Positions 42,937 through 52,000 of a stretch of DNA of 64,000 bases are shown in pieces. The notes below the pieces were generated by a model. The model was not told the origin of the DNA. It worked only from the letters and a program-made list of their open reading frames with translations, and ran no database searches. The position numbers were made by a program, and so were the translations under genes. The stretch's first letter is position 1; each line of letters starts with the position of its first letter. Source of the stretch: Pseudonocardia cypriaca (GTDB taxonomy: Bacteria > Actinomycetota > Actinomycetes > Mycobacteriales > Pseudonocardiaceae); contig NZ_VFPH01000001.1 in NCBI RefSeq assembly GCF_006717045.1, positions 930,001 through 994,000 of the forward strand, read 5' to 3'.

Positions 42937-43402
42937 ACCGAACCACGAGGTCGATCATGCCCCGGGTTCCGCGGGGCAGGAGCCCCGAGCGATCGACGGC
43001 GCTGATCGCCACCGCGCCGGTGCCGACTCGGTCGACCCGCCTGGAACGCCACCCGAAGCGGCGACCCAACCGGTGCGGGTCGCCGGCCACACCCGGGCCG
43101 GGAAAGGTCGTCGGTCCTGCACGCAGTCACGGCGTAGTCGCCGCTCACCTGCGCAAACGGTGACACCGTCACGAGTATCAGTCGTTGCGAGGGCCCTTTG
43201 CGGACGCCGCCCCGAGATATGATCACGATCAACAGCAGTGCACGAGAGGCTGTTGAATGCGGGCGTCCGACACTCGTTCGACTGGGCCGTTCGGTCCGGC
43301 GGGCCAACGTTTCGTGAGCAAGGCGCCCGCCTGGTCATCGAGAGGTGTGATCATGTACTCTCGGGGAGGCCTACTGACACAGAGAGTGAGTGCGTCAACG
43401 AC
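42937..43402. other. Intergenic region without a convincing gene
   Basis: Bases between the conserved hypothetical gene and the second methyltransferase. Short frames exist but lack ribosome sites. AT-richer patches at 43219-43236 (GATATGATCACGATCAAC) and 43346-43360 (GTGTGATCATGTACT) may contain the methyltransferase promoter. No repeat or hairpin stands out. Confidence 0.5.
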
Positions 43403-44206
43403 ATGAGCAGCGAGTTCTCTAGCTCAGGCGCCGGGCCGGCGGTCGACGAGTCTGTTCCCCACTCGGCGCGCATCTGGAACTACTGGCAGGGCGGCAAGGA
43501 CTACTACGCCGTTGACAAAGAGGCCGGTGACCAGTACATCGCGGTCTTCCCGGGAATCGTCGACATCGCGCGGAGCATGCGCTACTTCCTGCGTCGTAGC
43601 GTCCGCTACCTGGCCGGCGAGGCCGGAGTGTCGCAGTTCCTGGACGTAGGCACCGGGCTGCCCACCGCTGACAACACGCACCAGGTCGCCCAGCAGGTCA
43701 ACCCGGCCGCGCGCATCGTCTACGTCGACAACGACCCCACCGTGCTGGCGCACGCCCGTGCCCTGCTGACCAGCACCCCCGAAGGGGCCACGGCGTACAT
43801 CGACACCGACCTGACCGACACCGACGTGGTGCTCGCCGAGGCCGGGAAGACGCTGGACGTGACCAAGCCGATCGCGGTCACCATCAACGGCGTCCTCGGA
43901 CACACCAACGACTACGCGGTGGCGTTGGGGGTCGTGCACGGAATCATGGACAGGCTGCCGTCGGGTAGCTACCTGGCATTCTCTGATTCCACCACCGAGG
44001 ACGAGGCGTTCAACCAGGCGCAGCAGGGCTATGACGACACGGGCGCGGTCCCGTACAAGCTGTGGACCCCGGAGGAGCTCGCCGGCTTCTTCGACGGTCT
44101 GGAGTTGGTGGAGCCCGGCCTGGTGCCGATTCCGATGTGGCGCCCCGAGCCCGGCGACGAGCCCAAGGCGCTGCCCACGCTCGCGGGCGTGGGCCGCAAG
44201 CCCTAG
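43403..44206 (+). CDS. DUF574-type S-adenosylmethionine-dependent methyltransferase (second copy)
   Basis: A 267-residue paralogue of the protein at 3102-3935, with the same hallmarks: HSARIWNYWQGGKDYYAVDKEAGD, QFLDVGTGLPTADNTHQVAQQV and IVYVDNDPTVLAHARALLTS, and the shared ending GVGRKP. ATG at 43403 is chosen over longer in-frame starts back to 43238 because it gives family length. It is convergent with the DUF5753 regulator and close to DUF397, the trio often found together in actinomycetes; its substrate is not known. A double hairpin follows the stop. Confidence 0.9.
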   Translation: MSSEFSSSGAGPAVDESVPHSARIWNYWQGGKDYYAVDKEAGDQYIAVFPGIVDIARSMRYFLRRSVRYLAGEAGVSQFLDVGTGLPTADNTHQVAQQVNPAARIVYVDNDPTVLAHARALLTSTPEGATAYIDTDLTDTDVVLAEAGKTLDVTKPIAVTINGVLGHTNDYAVALGVVHGIMDRLPSGSYLAFSDSTTEDEAFNQAQQGYDDTGAVPYKLWTPEELAGFFDGLELVEPGLVPIPMWRPEPGDEPKALPTLAGVGRKP

Positions 44207-44220
44207 CGGTTCACATAACG

Positions 44221-44310
44221 GTCAGCGAGGTCGCACGATCTCGCGCTGACTCCTGATTCGGCCGAGGGAAGCGGACGAGAGCCTGGCAGGCTCGATGTGC
44301 CGCTTCCCTC
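44221..44310. terminator. Two hairpins, probable bidirectional terminator
   Basis: The second hairpin is strong: perfect arms GAGGGAAGCGG (44264-44274) and CCGCTTCCCTC (44300-44310) with a nested GAGCCT...AGGCTC. The first (44221-44250) pairs GTCAGCG with CGCTGAC. It lies between the convergent methyltransferase and XRE genes. There is no long T-run, as is usual in actinobacteria. Confidence 0.75.
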
Positions 44311-44365
44311 AGACGTGTGTTTGCACCAGATCCCGGTCCCGGGAACCGCCACCGTTGCCGAAGCG

Positions 44366-45268
44366 TCAGAGCGCGTCGCGTACGGATGCGATCAGATCGG
44401 TGGACAGCTGGGGGGTCAAAGCCCCGGCGGCCAGCCGGTTCATGATCTGGAGGTAGTTCATCACGTCGACGTCCTTGTTCAGGTAAAGGGCGCTGTTGAG
44501 CTGTTCGAGGTAGACGATGTCGGGGAGATCGGGCTCCGCGAAGCGCAGCAGGGTGAACGGGCCGCCGACTGCTGCGACGTCACTGCGGTCGAAGGGCACG
44601 ACCTGCACCGTGATGTGCGGCAGCCTGCTGGCCTCGAGGATGTGGTCGAGCTGCTCGCGCATGGCCTTCCTGCCACCCAGGTTCCGGCGCAGCACCGCCT
44701 CGTCGATCACCGCCCAGTACTCGGGGGGTTTCGGCAGGTGGAGCAACTGCTGGCGGTGCATCCGCAGCTCGACGCGCTTGCTCACCTCATCGGATCGAAC
44801 GGCCTCGCCGAGGTTGACCACCGCGTGGGCGTAGGCCTCGGTCTGCAGCAGACCCGGTACGTACTGCGCCTCGTAGGTACGAATGATCGTGGCGGCCTGC
44901 TCCAGCCCGACGTAGGTGGAGAACCAGTCGGGCATCGTGTCGCTGTACCGGTGCCACCAGCTCGGCTCGTTGGCCTGCTCGGCCAGGCTCAGCACCACGT
45001 CCCGGGCCGACCCCTCGGTGAGCCCGTACATGGTCAGGAGGTCGGCGACATCTCGCGGCTTGAACCCGACCCGGCCCGACTCGATACGACTCATCTTCGC
45101 TTCGGAACCGCGGATGGCGTACGCGGCTTCCTCTCGGCTGATGCCGCTCGCTTCGCGAAGTCGGCGAAGCTGCGCGCCGACGAGGATGCGCAAGACCGTA
45201 GGACCGCCCCGAACCTCGGCGAACCCGCCCTCAGGCAGGTCGTCCTCCTGGCCATCGGCCATCATCAC
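44366..45268 (-). CDS. XRE helix-turn-helix regulator with DUF5753
   Basis: A 300-residue protein: N-terminal helix-turn-helix (LRILVGAQLRRLREASGISREEAAYAIRGSEAKMSRIESGRVGFKPRDVADLLTMYGL, residues about 25-85) and the DUF5753 domain (WFSTYVGLEQAATIIRTYEAQYVPGLLQTEAYAHAVV ... VIDEAVLRRNLGGRKAMREQLDHILEAS ... VVPFD). Such regulators pair with small DUF397 proteins, here 196 bases upstream on the same strand. The known BldB/AbaA-locus and WhiJ-like systems of Streptomyces have this composition and affect development and secondary metabolism. ATG codons at 45265 or 45262 are alternative starts. Confidence 0.92.
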   Translation of the reverse strand: MMMADGQEDDLPEGGFAEVRGGPTVLRILVGAQLRRLREASGISREEAAYAIRGSEAKMSRIESGRVGFKPRDVADLLTMYGLTEGSARDVVLSLAEQANEPSWWHRYSDTMPDWFSTYVGLEQAATIIRTYEAQYVPGLLQTEAYAHAVVNLGEAVRSDEVSKRVELRMHRQQLLHLPKPPEYWAVIDEAVLRRNLGGRKAMREQLDHILEASRLPHITVQVVPFDRSDVAAVGGPFTLLRFAEPDLPDIVYLEQLNSALYLNKDVDVMNYLQIMNRLAAGALTPQLSTDLIASVRDAL

Positions 45269-45464
45269 CCCCGAGAAGACTGCGGATCTCGCGCATCAGG
45301 CCACACGGTACCGCGGGCTTTGTGCCAGCGGGGAACGGCTCCACAGCCTACGACGTCGAGCGGTGAAGGCGCGAATTTACGCAGCGGGGGATTGGGAAGG
45401 CGTCATCTCCCTTCGCGTGGAGCCGGCATAGCCTCTTTCCGATTGAGGCGGGTCGACCGCCGAT

Positions 45465-45737
45465 TCACGGAAGTCCGGCGCGCCCGCCCTCGGCCAGGTC
45501 GTCGAACTCGCCGTGCTTCGCGCCGAGCAGGAACGCCGCGAACTCTCCTGCGGTGTGGACGAGCACATCCCCCTCCGGGAACCGCGAGTTGCGCATCGCG
45601 ACCCGGCCGCCGACCACTGGCGCGAGCTCCACGCACGAGCCGTTCGGGTTGCTGTGCCCGCTCTTGCGCCACCGCAGCGACGCGCTATCCACGGACGAGC
45701 TCGCCAACTCGACCGACGGCTCAACGAAGTCCCGCAT
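45465..45737 (-). CDS. DUF397 domain protein, WhiJ-system partner
   Basis: A 90-residue protein whose core is LRWRKSGHSNPNGSCVELAPVVGGRVAMRNSRFPEGDVLVHTAGEFAAFLLGAKHGEFDDL, a textbook DUF397 domain. ATG at 45737 is preceded by GAGGGGGACTACACGGG; the frame remains open to 45833 through an odd Gln/Met-rich repeat, which is more likely regulatory DNA. In Streptomyces, DUF397 proteins act with the adjacent XRE/DUF5753 regulator (inference for this pair). It lies upstream of the XRE gene on the same strand. Confidence 0.88.
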   Translation of the reverse strand: MRDFVEPSVELASSSVDSASLRWRKSGHSNPNGSCVELAPVVGGRVAMRNSRFPEGDVLVHTAGEFAAFLLGAKHGEFDDLAEGGRAGLP

Positions 45738-45795
45738 CCCGTGTAGTCCCCCTCGGAGCGTGCACTGCCAGATCTCCGCGACCGCGACCGGCCGC

Positions 45796-45827
45796 AATTG
45801 CATATGAAACTGCATCGGCAGTTGCAT
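45796..45827. promoter_or_regulatory. Three 12-bp-spaced direct repeats of ARYTGCAT
   Basis: AATTGCAT (45796-45803), AACTGCAT (45808-45815) and AGTTGCAT (45820-45827) repeat at exactly 12-base intervals, 59 bases upstream of the DUF397 start. Close to one helical turn apart, they could be a stacked operator for the XRE regulator. The stretch is markedly AT-richer than its surroundings. Confidence 0.5.
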
Positions 45828-45952
45828 CTGCAACCCGAGGGTGGAGGACCTGGCGGGAGCATCGGCGTCGGGCCGCCCTGGCCGCGCCTCGGCGGGCGCC
45901 GGCCCGGCTCGGGGGCGAGGTGCCGACCGCTACGGGATGTCTGCGCCGGGAC

Positions 45953-47293
45953 TCACGCGAACGCGAAGAGCGGAGGGAGGACCGCGACGACCGCAGCTGC
46001 CCAGATGGCGAAAACGGGCAGGTACCGGGTCTGCCACCGCTCGACGCGGTGGAAGTGGGTCCGCCCCGTGTGGAACCGGATCGAGAGCCGCGCGGCCTCC
46101 GCAAGGTTCACGAGGAGAACGAGGTTGAGGCCGAGCGCGGCCACCCGGTTCGGGGTCAGTCCGAGCTCGCCGATCCGAGCGACCATCGAGCCGAGCACCA
46201 TGGCGTCGAGCAGGAGGGCGCTTCCGACGGCGAGCAGTTGGATGCGATCCATCAGTCCGGCCGGCCGGGACGGGTCTCGCGCCGACATCGCGTAGAGGAC
46301 GAGTCCCAGCACCACCACCATGAGGGCGTCGAAGACCGAGAGCAGCTCGCGGTCGAACGCTGCGGCTACGCCGGACACGACGTAGGTGACCGCGGCGACG
46401 GTCAGCATCACGGCGAACAGCGGGGTGAAGAGCACCGTGAGCACCGGCGCCATGTTCTCCACCACGTGCTGCTTGGACTCGACGAGCCAGGACGCCACGA
46501 TCACGGCACCGGCCGCGCCGGACGGCACCACCCATTCGGCGATCCGATCGACGTCGAGGCCGATCGGATCGAGGATCGCGCCGGTGAGCAGGAGCAGCAC
46601 ACCGCCCCCGAGCGCGATGAGCACGTAGTAGATGGCCCACTCGCCGGTGAAGCGGACGAAGTCCATGCGGCGCTCGTGCGATCGGATCGTGCCGCCCATG
46701 TACGGGTAGGCGACCGCGAACCAGAGCACGACGGGCAGGTGGAGCGCGACGAGCAGCTCCGTGGCCGAGCCCGGGGGGTAGGGGTAGAGGTTGACCACGA
46801 GTGCCGCGACCACGAACGGCACGGCCGTGAGCAGCCATGCCCGGGTGTCGAGCCGCCGCCTCCGGAGGAAGTATCCGGCGAGGAACGGCAGCACGAGCAG
46901 GCCGACGTTGCGCAGGAGCCAGCCCGGTTCCTCGGCGGGGAACCCGGCTGCGAGTCGCGCGACCTGCACCGCGACCGCCGCGCCCACCGCGGGAACGAGC
47001 GCCTCGAGCCACCCGCCCGAGGAGCGCACCGGTTCGTCGTCACCGCTCAGGACGAGCTGCTTCCACAGTCGATCGCTGTGCTCCCGGGCGAACTCGCGGG
47101 AGAGGCTGTCGAGGTCGCCCATCCGCTTCACGGCGACGAGGAACGCCTCGTCGGCCGTGAGGTTGGCCGCGTCGAGCTCGGCGATCTGGTCGCGGAGATG
47201 CGCCTCCAGCTCGTCGACGTCGCGGTCCTCGACCGCCGGGGCCTTCGCGACGTAGGCCCGCCACTCGGCGATCTGCTCCTCCACGTGATCCAT
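45953..47293 (-). CDS. Membrane protein with permease-prefix (HAAS-like) domain
   Basis: A 446-residue protein. Residues 1-80 form a soluble helical region (WRAYVAKAPAVEDRDVDELEAHLRDQIAELDAANLTADEAFLVAVKRMGDLDSLSREFAREHSDRLWKQL), the permease-prefix/HAAS-type domain that is usually found next to PadR regulators. The rest contains about ten membrane helices and no enzymatic motif. It starts three bases after the PadR stop, so the two form an operon, and the membrane protein is probably the regulator's target. Transport or signalling function is unknown. Confidence 0.82.
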   Translation of the reverse strand: MDHVEEQIAEWRAYVAKAPAVEDRDVDELEAHLRDQIAELDAANLTADEAFLVAVKRMGDLDSLSREFAREHSDRLWKQLVLSGDDEPVRSSGGWLEALVPAVGAAVAVQVARLAAGFPAEEPGWLLRNVGLLVLPFLAGYFLRRRRLDTRAWLLTAVPFVVAALVVNLYPYPPGSATELLVALHLPVVLWFAVAYPYMGGTIRSHERRMDFVRFTGEWAIYYVLIALGGGVLLLLTGAILDPIGLDVDRIAEWVVPSGAAGAVIVASWLVESKQHVVENMAPVLTVLFTPLFAVMLTVAAVTYVVSGVAAAFDRELLSVFDALMVVVLGLVLYAMSARDPSRPAGLMDRIQLLAVGSALLLDAMVLGSMVARIGELGLTPNRVAALGLNLVLLVNLAEAARLSIRFHTGRTHFHRVERWQTRYLPVFAIWAAAVVAVLPPLFAFA

Positions 47294-47296
47294 GGC

Positions 47297-47656
47297 TCAG
47301 GCCTCACCGAGTGCCGGCATCAACCCACCCGGGCCGCGCCAGACGTGGTCCAGGGCTCGGGTGACCGTCACCCACTGCCGTCGCTGCTCGGCGAGCGCGG
47401 CTCGGCCGTCGTCGGTGATCGCGTAGTACCTGCGGCGACGTCCTTCGGGCGGCGTCCGCCACTCCGTCGTCACGTACCCGAGCCGGCAGAGGCGGTGGAG
47501 CAGGGGATAGAGCATCCCGTCGGTCCATTCGAGCTCACCCCCCGAGAGCTCGCGCACCTGCTTCAGGATCGCGTAGCCGTAGCTCTCGCCGTCGGCGAGG
47601 ATCGCCAGCACGAGCGGTGTCGCCGACGCTGCGACGAGGTCCTTGTCGATCTGCAC
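47297..47656 (-). CDS. PadR-family transcriptional regulator
   Basis: A 119-residue winged-helix protein: VQIDKDLVAASATPLVLAILADGESYGYAILKQVRELSGGELEWTDGMLYPLLHRLCRLGYVTTEWRTPPEGRRRRYYAITDDGRAAL is the standard PadR domain, followed by a dimerisation helix. GTG at 47656 has AGGAGG upstream; the frame opens further at 47719 but that extension is not PadR-like. It is coupled to the membrane protein at 45953-47293. PadR repressors commonly control transporters and respond to envelope-active compounds. Confidence 0.92.
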   Translation of the reverse strand: MQIDKDLVAASATPLVLAILADGESYGYAILKQVRELSGGELEWTDGMLYPLLHRLCRLGYVTTEWRTPPEGRRRRYYAITDDGRAALAEQRRQWVTVTRALDHVWRGPGGLMPALGEA

Positions 47657-47765
47657 GGGCGGTGGCCTCCTATGGCTCGGACCGTTATGCATAGAAGCAC
47701 AAGGTATGAACCACGGCAAGCCGACGCGGCCGGGCGATGCCGGCGGAGCAGGACAGGTGGCGGGT

Positions 47766-49097
47766 TCAGCGGCCCTTGACGGCGATGTCGGGGAGCGCGG
47801 GTTTGTGCAGCCACTCGGTGAAGAACGCCGAGAGATCCGTGGCGGCGTGCCGTCCGGCCAGCGCGACGAACTCGGCGGTGGTCACCGTCGCGTGCCGGTG
47901 CCGCCCCGCCCAGCCCCGGAGCAGGGCGAAGAACCGCTCGTCGCCGATCCGACCGCGCAGCGCGTGCAGCACCAGCGCGCCGCGCTTGTAGACCCGTTCG
48001 TCGAAGATCCGGGCCGGCCCCGGGTCGGCCAGGACGAGGTCGGCAGGCTTCGCCGCCATGCGCGCGTGCCACTCGCGGGCGTGCACGGCGGCACCGCGGC
48101 CACCGGAGGCCTCCGACCACAGCCACTCCGCGTACGTCGCGAAGCCTTCGTTGAGCCAGATGTGACTCCAGTCGGCGATCGTGAGGCTGTTGCCGAACCA
48201 CTGGTGCGCCAGCTCGTGCGCGACGAGCCGCTCGTGGGTGCGCCGCCCGTCGACGTGGTTCGCCCCGAAGATCGACATGCCCTGGGCCTCGATCGGGTCC
48301 TCCAGCTCGTCATCGGTGACGACGAGCTGGTAGTTCGCGAACGGGTACGGCCCGAAGAAGCCCTCCAACGCGGTCATGATCGCGGGATGCCGGCCGAGGT
48401 CGCGCTCGGCGTCCTTGCGCAGCCTGGCCGGGACCAGCGCGACCTGTGGCACCGGACCGGCGGCGAGCACGACCTCGTCGTACCGCCCGATCTGCACGCT
48501 GACCAGGTAGGACGCCGTCGGCTCGACCCGCTCGTACACCCAGGTCCTCGTGCCGGCCGAGCGGCGCCGCGCGACGAGCACACCGGTGGCCGCGACGGTG
48601 TAGGGCGCCGCCGTGGTCACGGTGATGCGGTAGGTCGCCTTGTCCGACGGGTGGTCGTTGCACGGGAACCACGACGGCGCACCGATGGGCTGGCTCGCGA
48701 CGAGCGCGCCGTCGGTCAGCTCGTCCCAGCCGACGTCGCCCCACCGGCTGGAGACCGGTGCCGGGCTGCCGACGTAGCGCACCTCGACGGTGAACCGGTC
48801 GGCGACCGGGCGCGCGGGCGTGACGTGCAGCTTCCCGGAACGCTGGGTGTACTTCGCCGGCTTGCCGTCGACGAGCACCCGCGGCACGCGGAACGCCGCG
48901 AGGTCGAGGCTGAAGCGGCTCAGCGGCCGCTCGGGCACGACGGTGAGCACGGCCCGTCCGGTGAGGCGGTTGGCCGCGAGCTTGTAGTCGATGTCCAGCT
49001 CGTAGTGCTCGACCCGGTACCCACCGTTGCCGTGCGCCGGCAGGTACGGGTCGCCCGACCGGGCTGCGCCGGTCGTCGGCTTGCGACTCAGCTCCAC
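47766..49097 (-). CDS. M1-family zinc metallopeptidase (aminopeptidase N-like)
   Basis: A 443-residue peptidase. The zinc motif is VAHELAHQWFGN with the third ligand in NEGFATYAEW (HEXXH-18-E), and the exopeptidase-type GAMEN is present in variant form as EAQGMSIFGAN. The N-terminal beta-sandwich (YRVEHYELDIDYKLAANRLTGRAVLTV) is typical; the C-terminal helical domain is missing, as in short M1 proteins. No signal peptide is clear. Its start overlaps the 3' end of the Pls-type synthetase gene by ten bases, so it is co-translated and could cleave or protect against the product. Confidence 0.9.
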   Translation of the reverse strand: MELSRKPTTGAARSGDPYLPAHGNGGYRVEHYELDIDYKLAANRLTGRAVLTVVPERPLSRFSLDLAAFRVPRVLVDGKPAKYTQRSGKLHVTPARPVADRFTVEVRYVGSPAPVSSRWGDVGWDELTDGALVASQPIGAPSWFPCNDHPSDKATYRITVTTAAPYTVAATGVLVARRRSAGTRTWVYERVEPTASYLVSVQIGRYDEVVLAAGPVPQVALVPARLRKDAERDLGRHPAIMTALEGFFGPYPFANYQLVVTDDELEDPIEAQGMSIFGANHVDGRRTHERLVAHELAHQWFGNSLTIADWSHIWLNEGFATYAEWLWSEASGGRGAAVHAREWHARMAAKPADLVLADPGPARIFDERVYKRGALVLHALRGRIGDERFFALLRGWAGRHRHATVTTAEFVALAGRHAATDLSAFFTEWLHKPALPDIAVKGR

Positions 49098-52000
49098 GTC
49101 GTGATCGGGTTGCCCAGCCAGCGGGTCGCGGCGGGGACCGTGTCGCCGCGCGTGACCAGCGAGCCCGGCCCCACGGTCGTCCCCGCGCCGATGCCCGCAC
49201 CGGGGAGGATGATCCCGTTGGGCCCGAGCGTCGCGCCCTCGTCGACGCGCACCACGTCCATGGTCATGATCCGATCATGGAACAGGTGGGTCTGCACCAC
49301 GCAGCCGCGGTTGACGGTGGCCCCGTCGCCGAGCCGCACCAGGTCGGACTCGGGCAGCCAGTACGACTCCAGCCACACGCCGCGTCCGATGCTCGCGCCC
49401 ATCGTCTCCAGCCACGCCGTGAGGACCGGGGTGCCGCTCGCGGGCCCGACGAGCCACGGCACCGCCAGTACCTCGACGAACGTGTCGGCCAGCTCGTTGC
49501 GCCACACGAACGAGCTCCACAGCGGGTGCTCCACCGGCCGGAACCGGCCCACGAGCAGCCACTTCGCCACCGTCGTCAGGCCGGCGGCCGTGATGCCGGC
49601 GGCGAGCAGCAGCGGCCCGGCGAGCAGCGCGGCGACCACCGACCCGGCGGCGGCGTGGATGGCCACGAGCTGCCCGGTGACGAGCACGGCGAGGGCGGCG
49701 GAGCAGATCACCGGCACCAGCCGGCACAGCTCGATCAGCCCGCGGGCGATCCTGAGCCTGTGCGGCGGGTGGAACGTGCGGCTCGTGTCGCCCCGCTCGA
49801 CGGCCCTTCGCAGCGGCATCGGCGGCAGGCCGAGCCACGAGGAGCCCTTCTTCGCCTTGCGCGGTGCCGCCGAGAGCACGCCGACGAGCCCGCGGTCGGG
49901 CACCGAGCGGCCCGGTGCGGTCATCCCGGAGTTGCCGAGGAACGCCTGCTTGCCGACGCGCGAGGGCGCCACGTGCATCCAGCCGCCGGAGAGCTCGTAC
50001 GTGCCGACCATGGTGTCGTCGGCCAGGAACGCGCCGTCCGCGACCGTGGTCATCTTCGGCAGCGCGATCACCGTCGACGCCTCCACGTCACGGCCGACCT
50101 TCGCGCCGAGCAGCCGCAGCCACGTCGCCGTGAACTGGCTCGAGTACAGCGGGAACAGGGCCGTGCGTGCCATCCCCATCAGCCGCTCGGTGGTCCACAC
50201 CTGCCAGCCGGCACGGCTGTGCACCGGGTGGAACCCCTCGGTCATGCCGATGCCGAGCAGGCGCACCCCGGCCACGACGAACGCCGCGTAGGTCGTCAGG
50301 TACGCGAGCGTCGCCGGGGCGACCACGAGCAGCGCCCCGCGGATCGCGTCCGCGGGGGTCGCGGAGCCGACGACACCGGTCGCGAGGATCGCGAGCGCCG
50401 GCAGCGCCGCAACCGCGGGGAGCAGCCCGAGCAGCATCGACGTGACGCCGTAGGCGAAGGTCCAGGTGCGCGAGCGCGCCGGCCGGGTCGACGGCCAGCG
50501 CACGCCGCTCTTGCCGGCCCGTTCCGCGGGCGAGCCCGCCCAGCGCTGACCGGCGGGGACGGCGCCGCGCACCGTCGACCCCGCCGCGACCTCTGCGCCC
50601 TTCCCGATCCGCGCGCCCGGCAGCAGCGTGCTGCGCGAACCGATGGTGGCCCCGGCGCCGATCCGGATCTTGCCGATGTGCACGACGTCGCCGTCGACCC
50701 AGTAGCCGCCGAGGTCGACCTCCGGTTCCACGGCCGCGCCCCGCCCCACCTTGAGCATCCCGGTCACGGGAGGGGCGGAGTGCAGGTCGACGTCCTTGCC
50801 GATCCGCGCTCCGAGCGCGCGGGCGTAGCGGGTGGTCCACGCCGCGCTGGAGACGCCGGTGGCACCGGACATCTCGGCGAGGCGGGTGGCCGCCCAGAGC
50901 CGCACGTGCACCGAGCCGCCGCGCGGGTAGCTGCCGGGACGCACGCCGCGCAGGAGCAGCCGGGCACCGCCCGCGGCGATCCCGATCCGCCCGGCCGGGC
51001 TGAACAGCACCAGCCAGGCGACCGCGAGCGACCACCAGGGCACGGTCGGCGCCCACGGAACCGCGACGGCGGCGACCGTCGAGATCGCCGCGGCGAGGGC
51101 GGCCCAGCGCAGGCCGACCAGCGCCACCATCGGCGCCATGAGCAACGCCTGTGCGAGAGCCGCGCGCCGCGGGGTCGGCGTGACGTCGCGTCGCTTGGTC
51201 GCGGTCGAGCTCAGTGCGTCCAGCCGGCCCGCGAGTGCGCCCAGCTTCGGGTGCAGGTAGATGTCGTTGACCGACACCTGGGGGTGCCGGGTGCGGATCC
51301 GCGCCACCAGCTGCGCCGCGGTGAGGCTGCCGCCGCCGTGGGTGAAGAAGTCGGCCTTCGGGTCGGTCACCGGGACGCCGAGGATCTCCGCCCAGCCCTC
51401 GGCCAGCCAGCCCTCCGTCGAGGTCAGCAGGCCCGCCGCGACGGGGTCGATCTCGCCCGCAGCCGCCAGTTCCGATGTCAGGGGCCACGGCAGCGCGTCC
51501 CGGTCGACCTTGCCCGACGTCCGCGTCGGCAGGTCGTCGACCACCGCGAGGAGCGGCACGAGCGCGGCGGGGAGCTGCTCGCGCAACAGGAGCGCCGCGG
51601 CGTCGGTGTCCAGCTCGTCCTCCGGCACCACGTACCCCACCAGCACCTGGTTGCCGGCCCGGGTGCGGCGCACGGCCGCCGCCGCGCCGCGCACGCCGGG
51701 CAGCGTGAGCAGCGCGGCGTCGACCTCGCCCAGCTCGATGCGCCGGCCACCGAGTTTGACCTGCTCGTCGGCGCGCCCGAGGAACAGCAGCCCGGCCTCC
51801 TCGGCGCGCACGACGTCGCCGCTGCGGTAGGCGCGCTCCCAGCCCAGCGAGGGGAGCGGGGCGAACTTCACGGCGTCCTTGTCCGTGTCGAGGTAGCGGG
51901 CGAGCCCGACCCCGCCGATCACCAGCTCGCCGCTCTCGCCCATCGCGACCGGCTCACCCGCGCCGTCGACGACGGCGAGCGCCCACCCGTCGAGCGGCAG

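Noticed and set aside
45738..45833. N-terminal extension of the DUF397 protein (MQMQLPMQFHMQLRP...)
   Set aside because: The odd repeat coincides with 12-bp direct repeats in the DNA, has no ribosome site, and makes the protein longer than usual; read as upstream regulatory sequence instead.
44297..47779. A very long open frame (over 1100 codons) on the plus strand
   Set aside because: It runs antisense to the XRE, DUF397, membrane-protein and PadR genes. Its composition is His/Gly/Arg/Asp-rich as expected from the reverse strand of GC-rich codons, with no domain.
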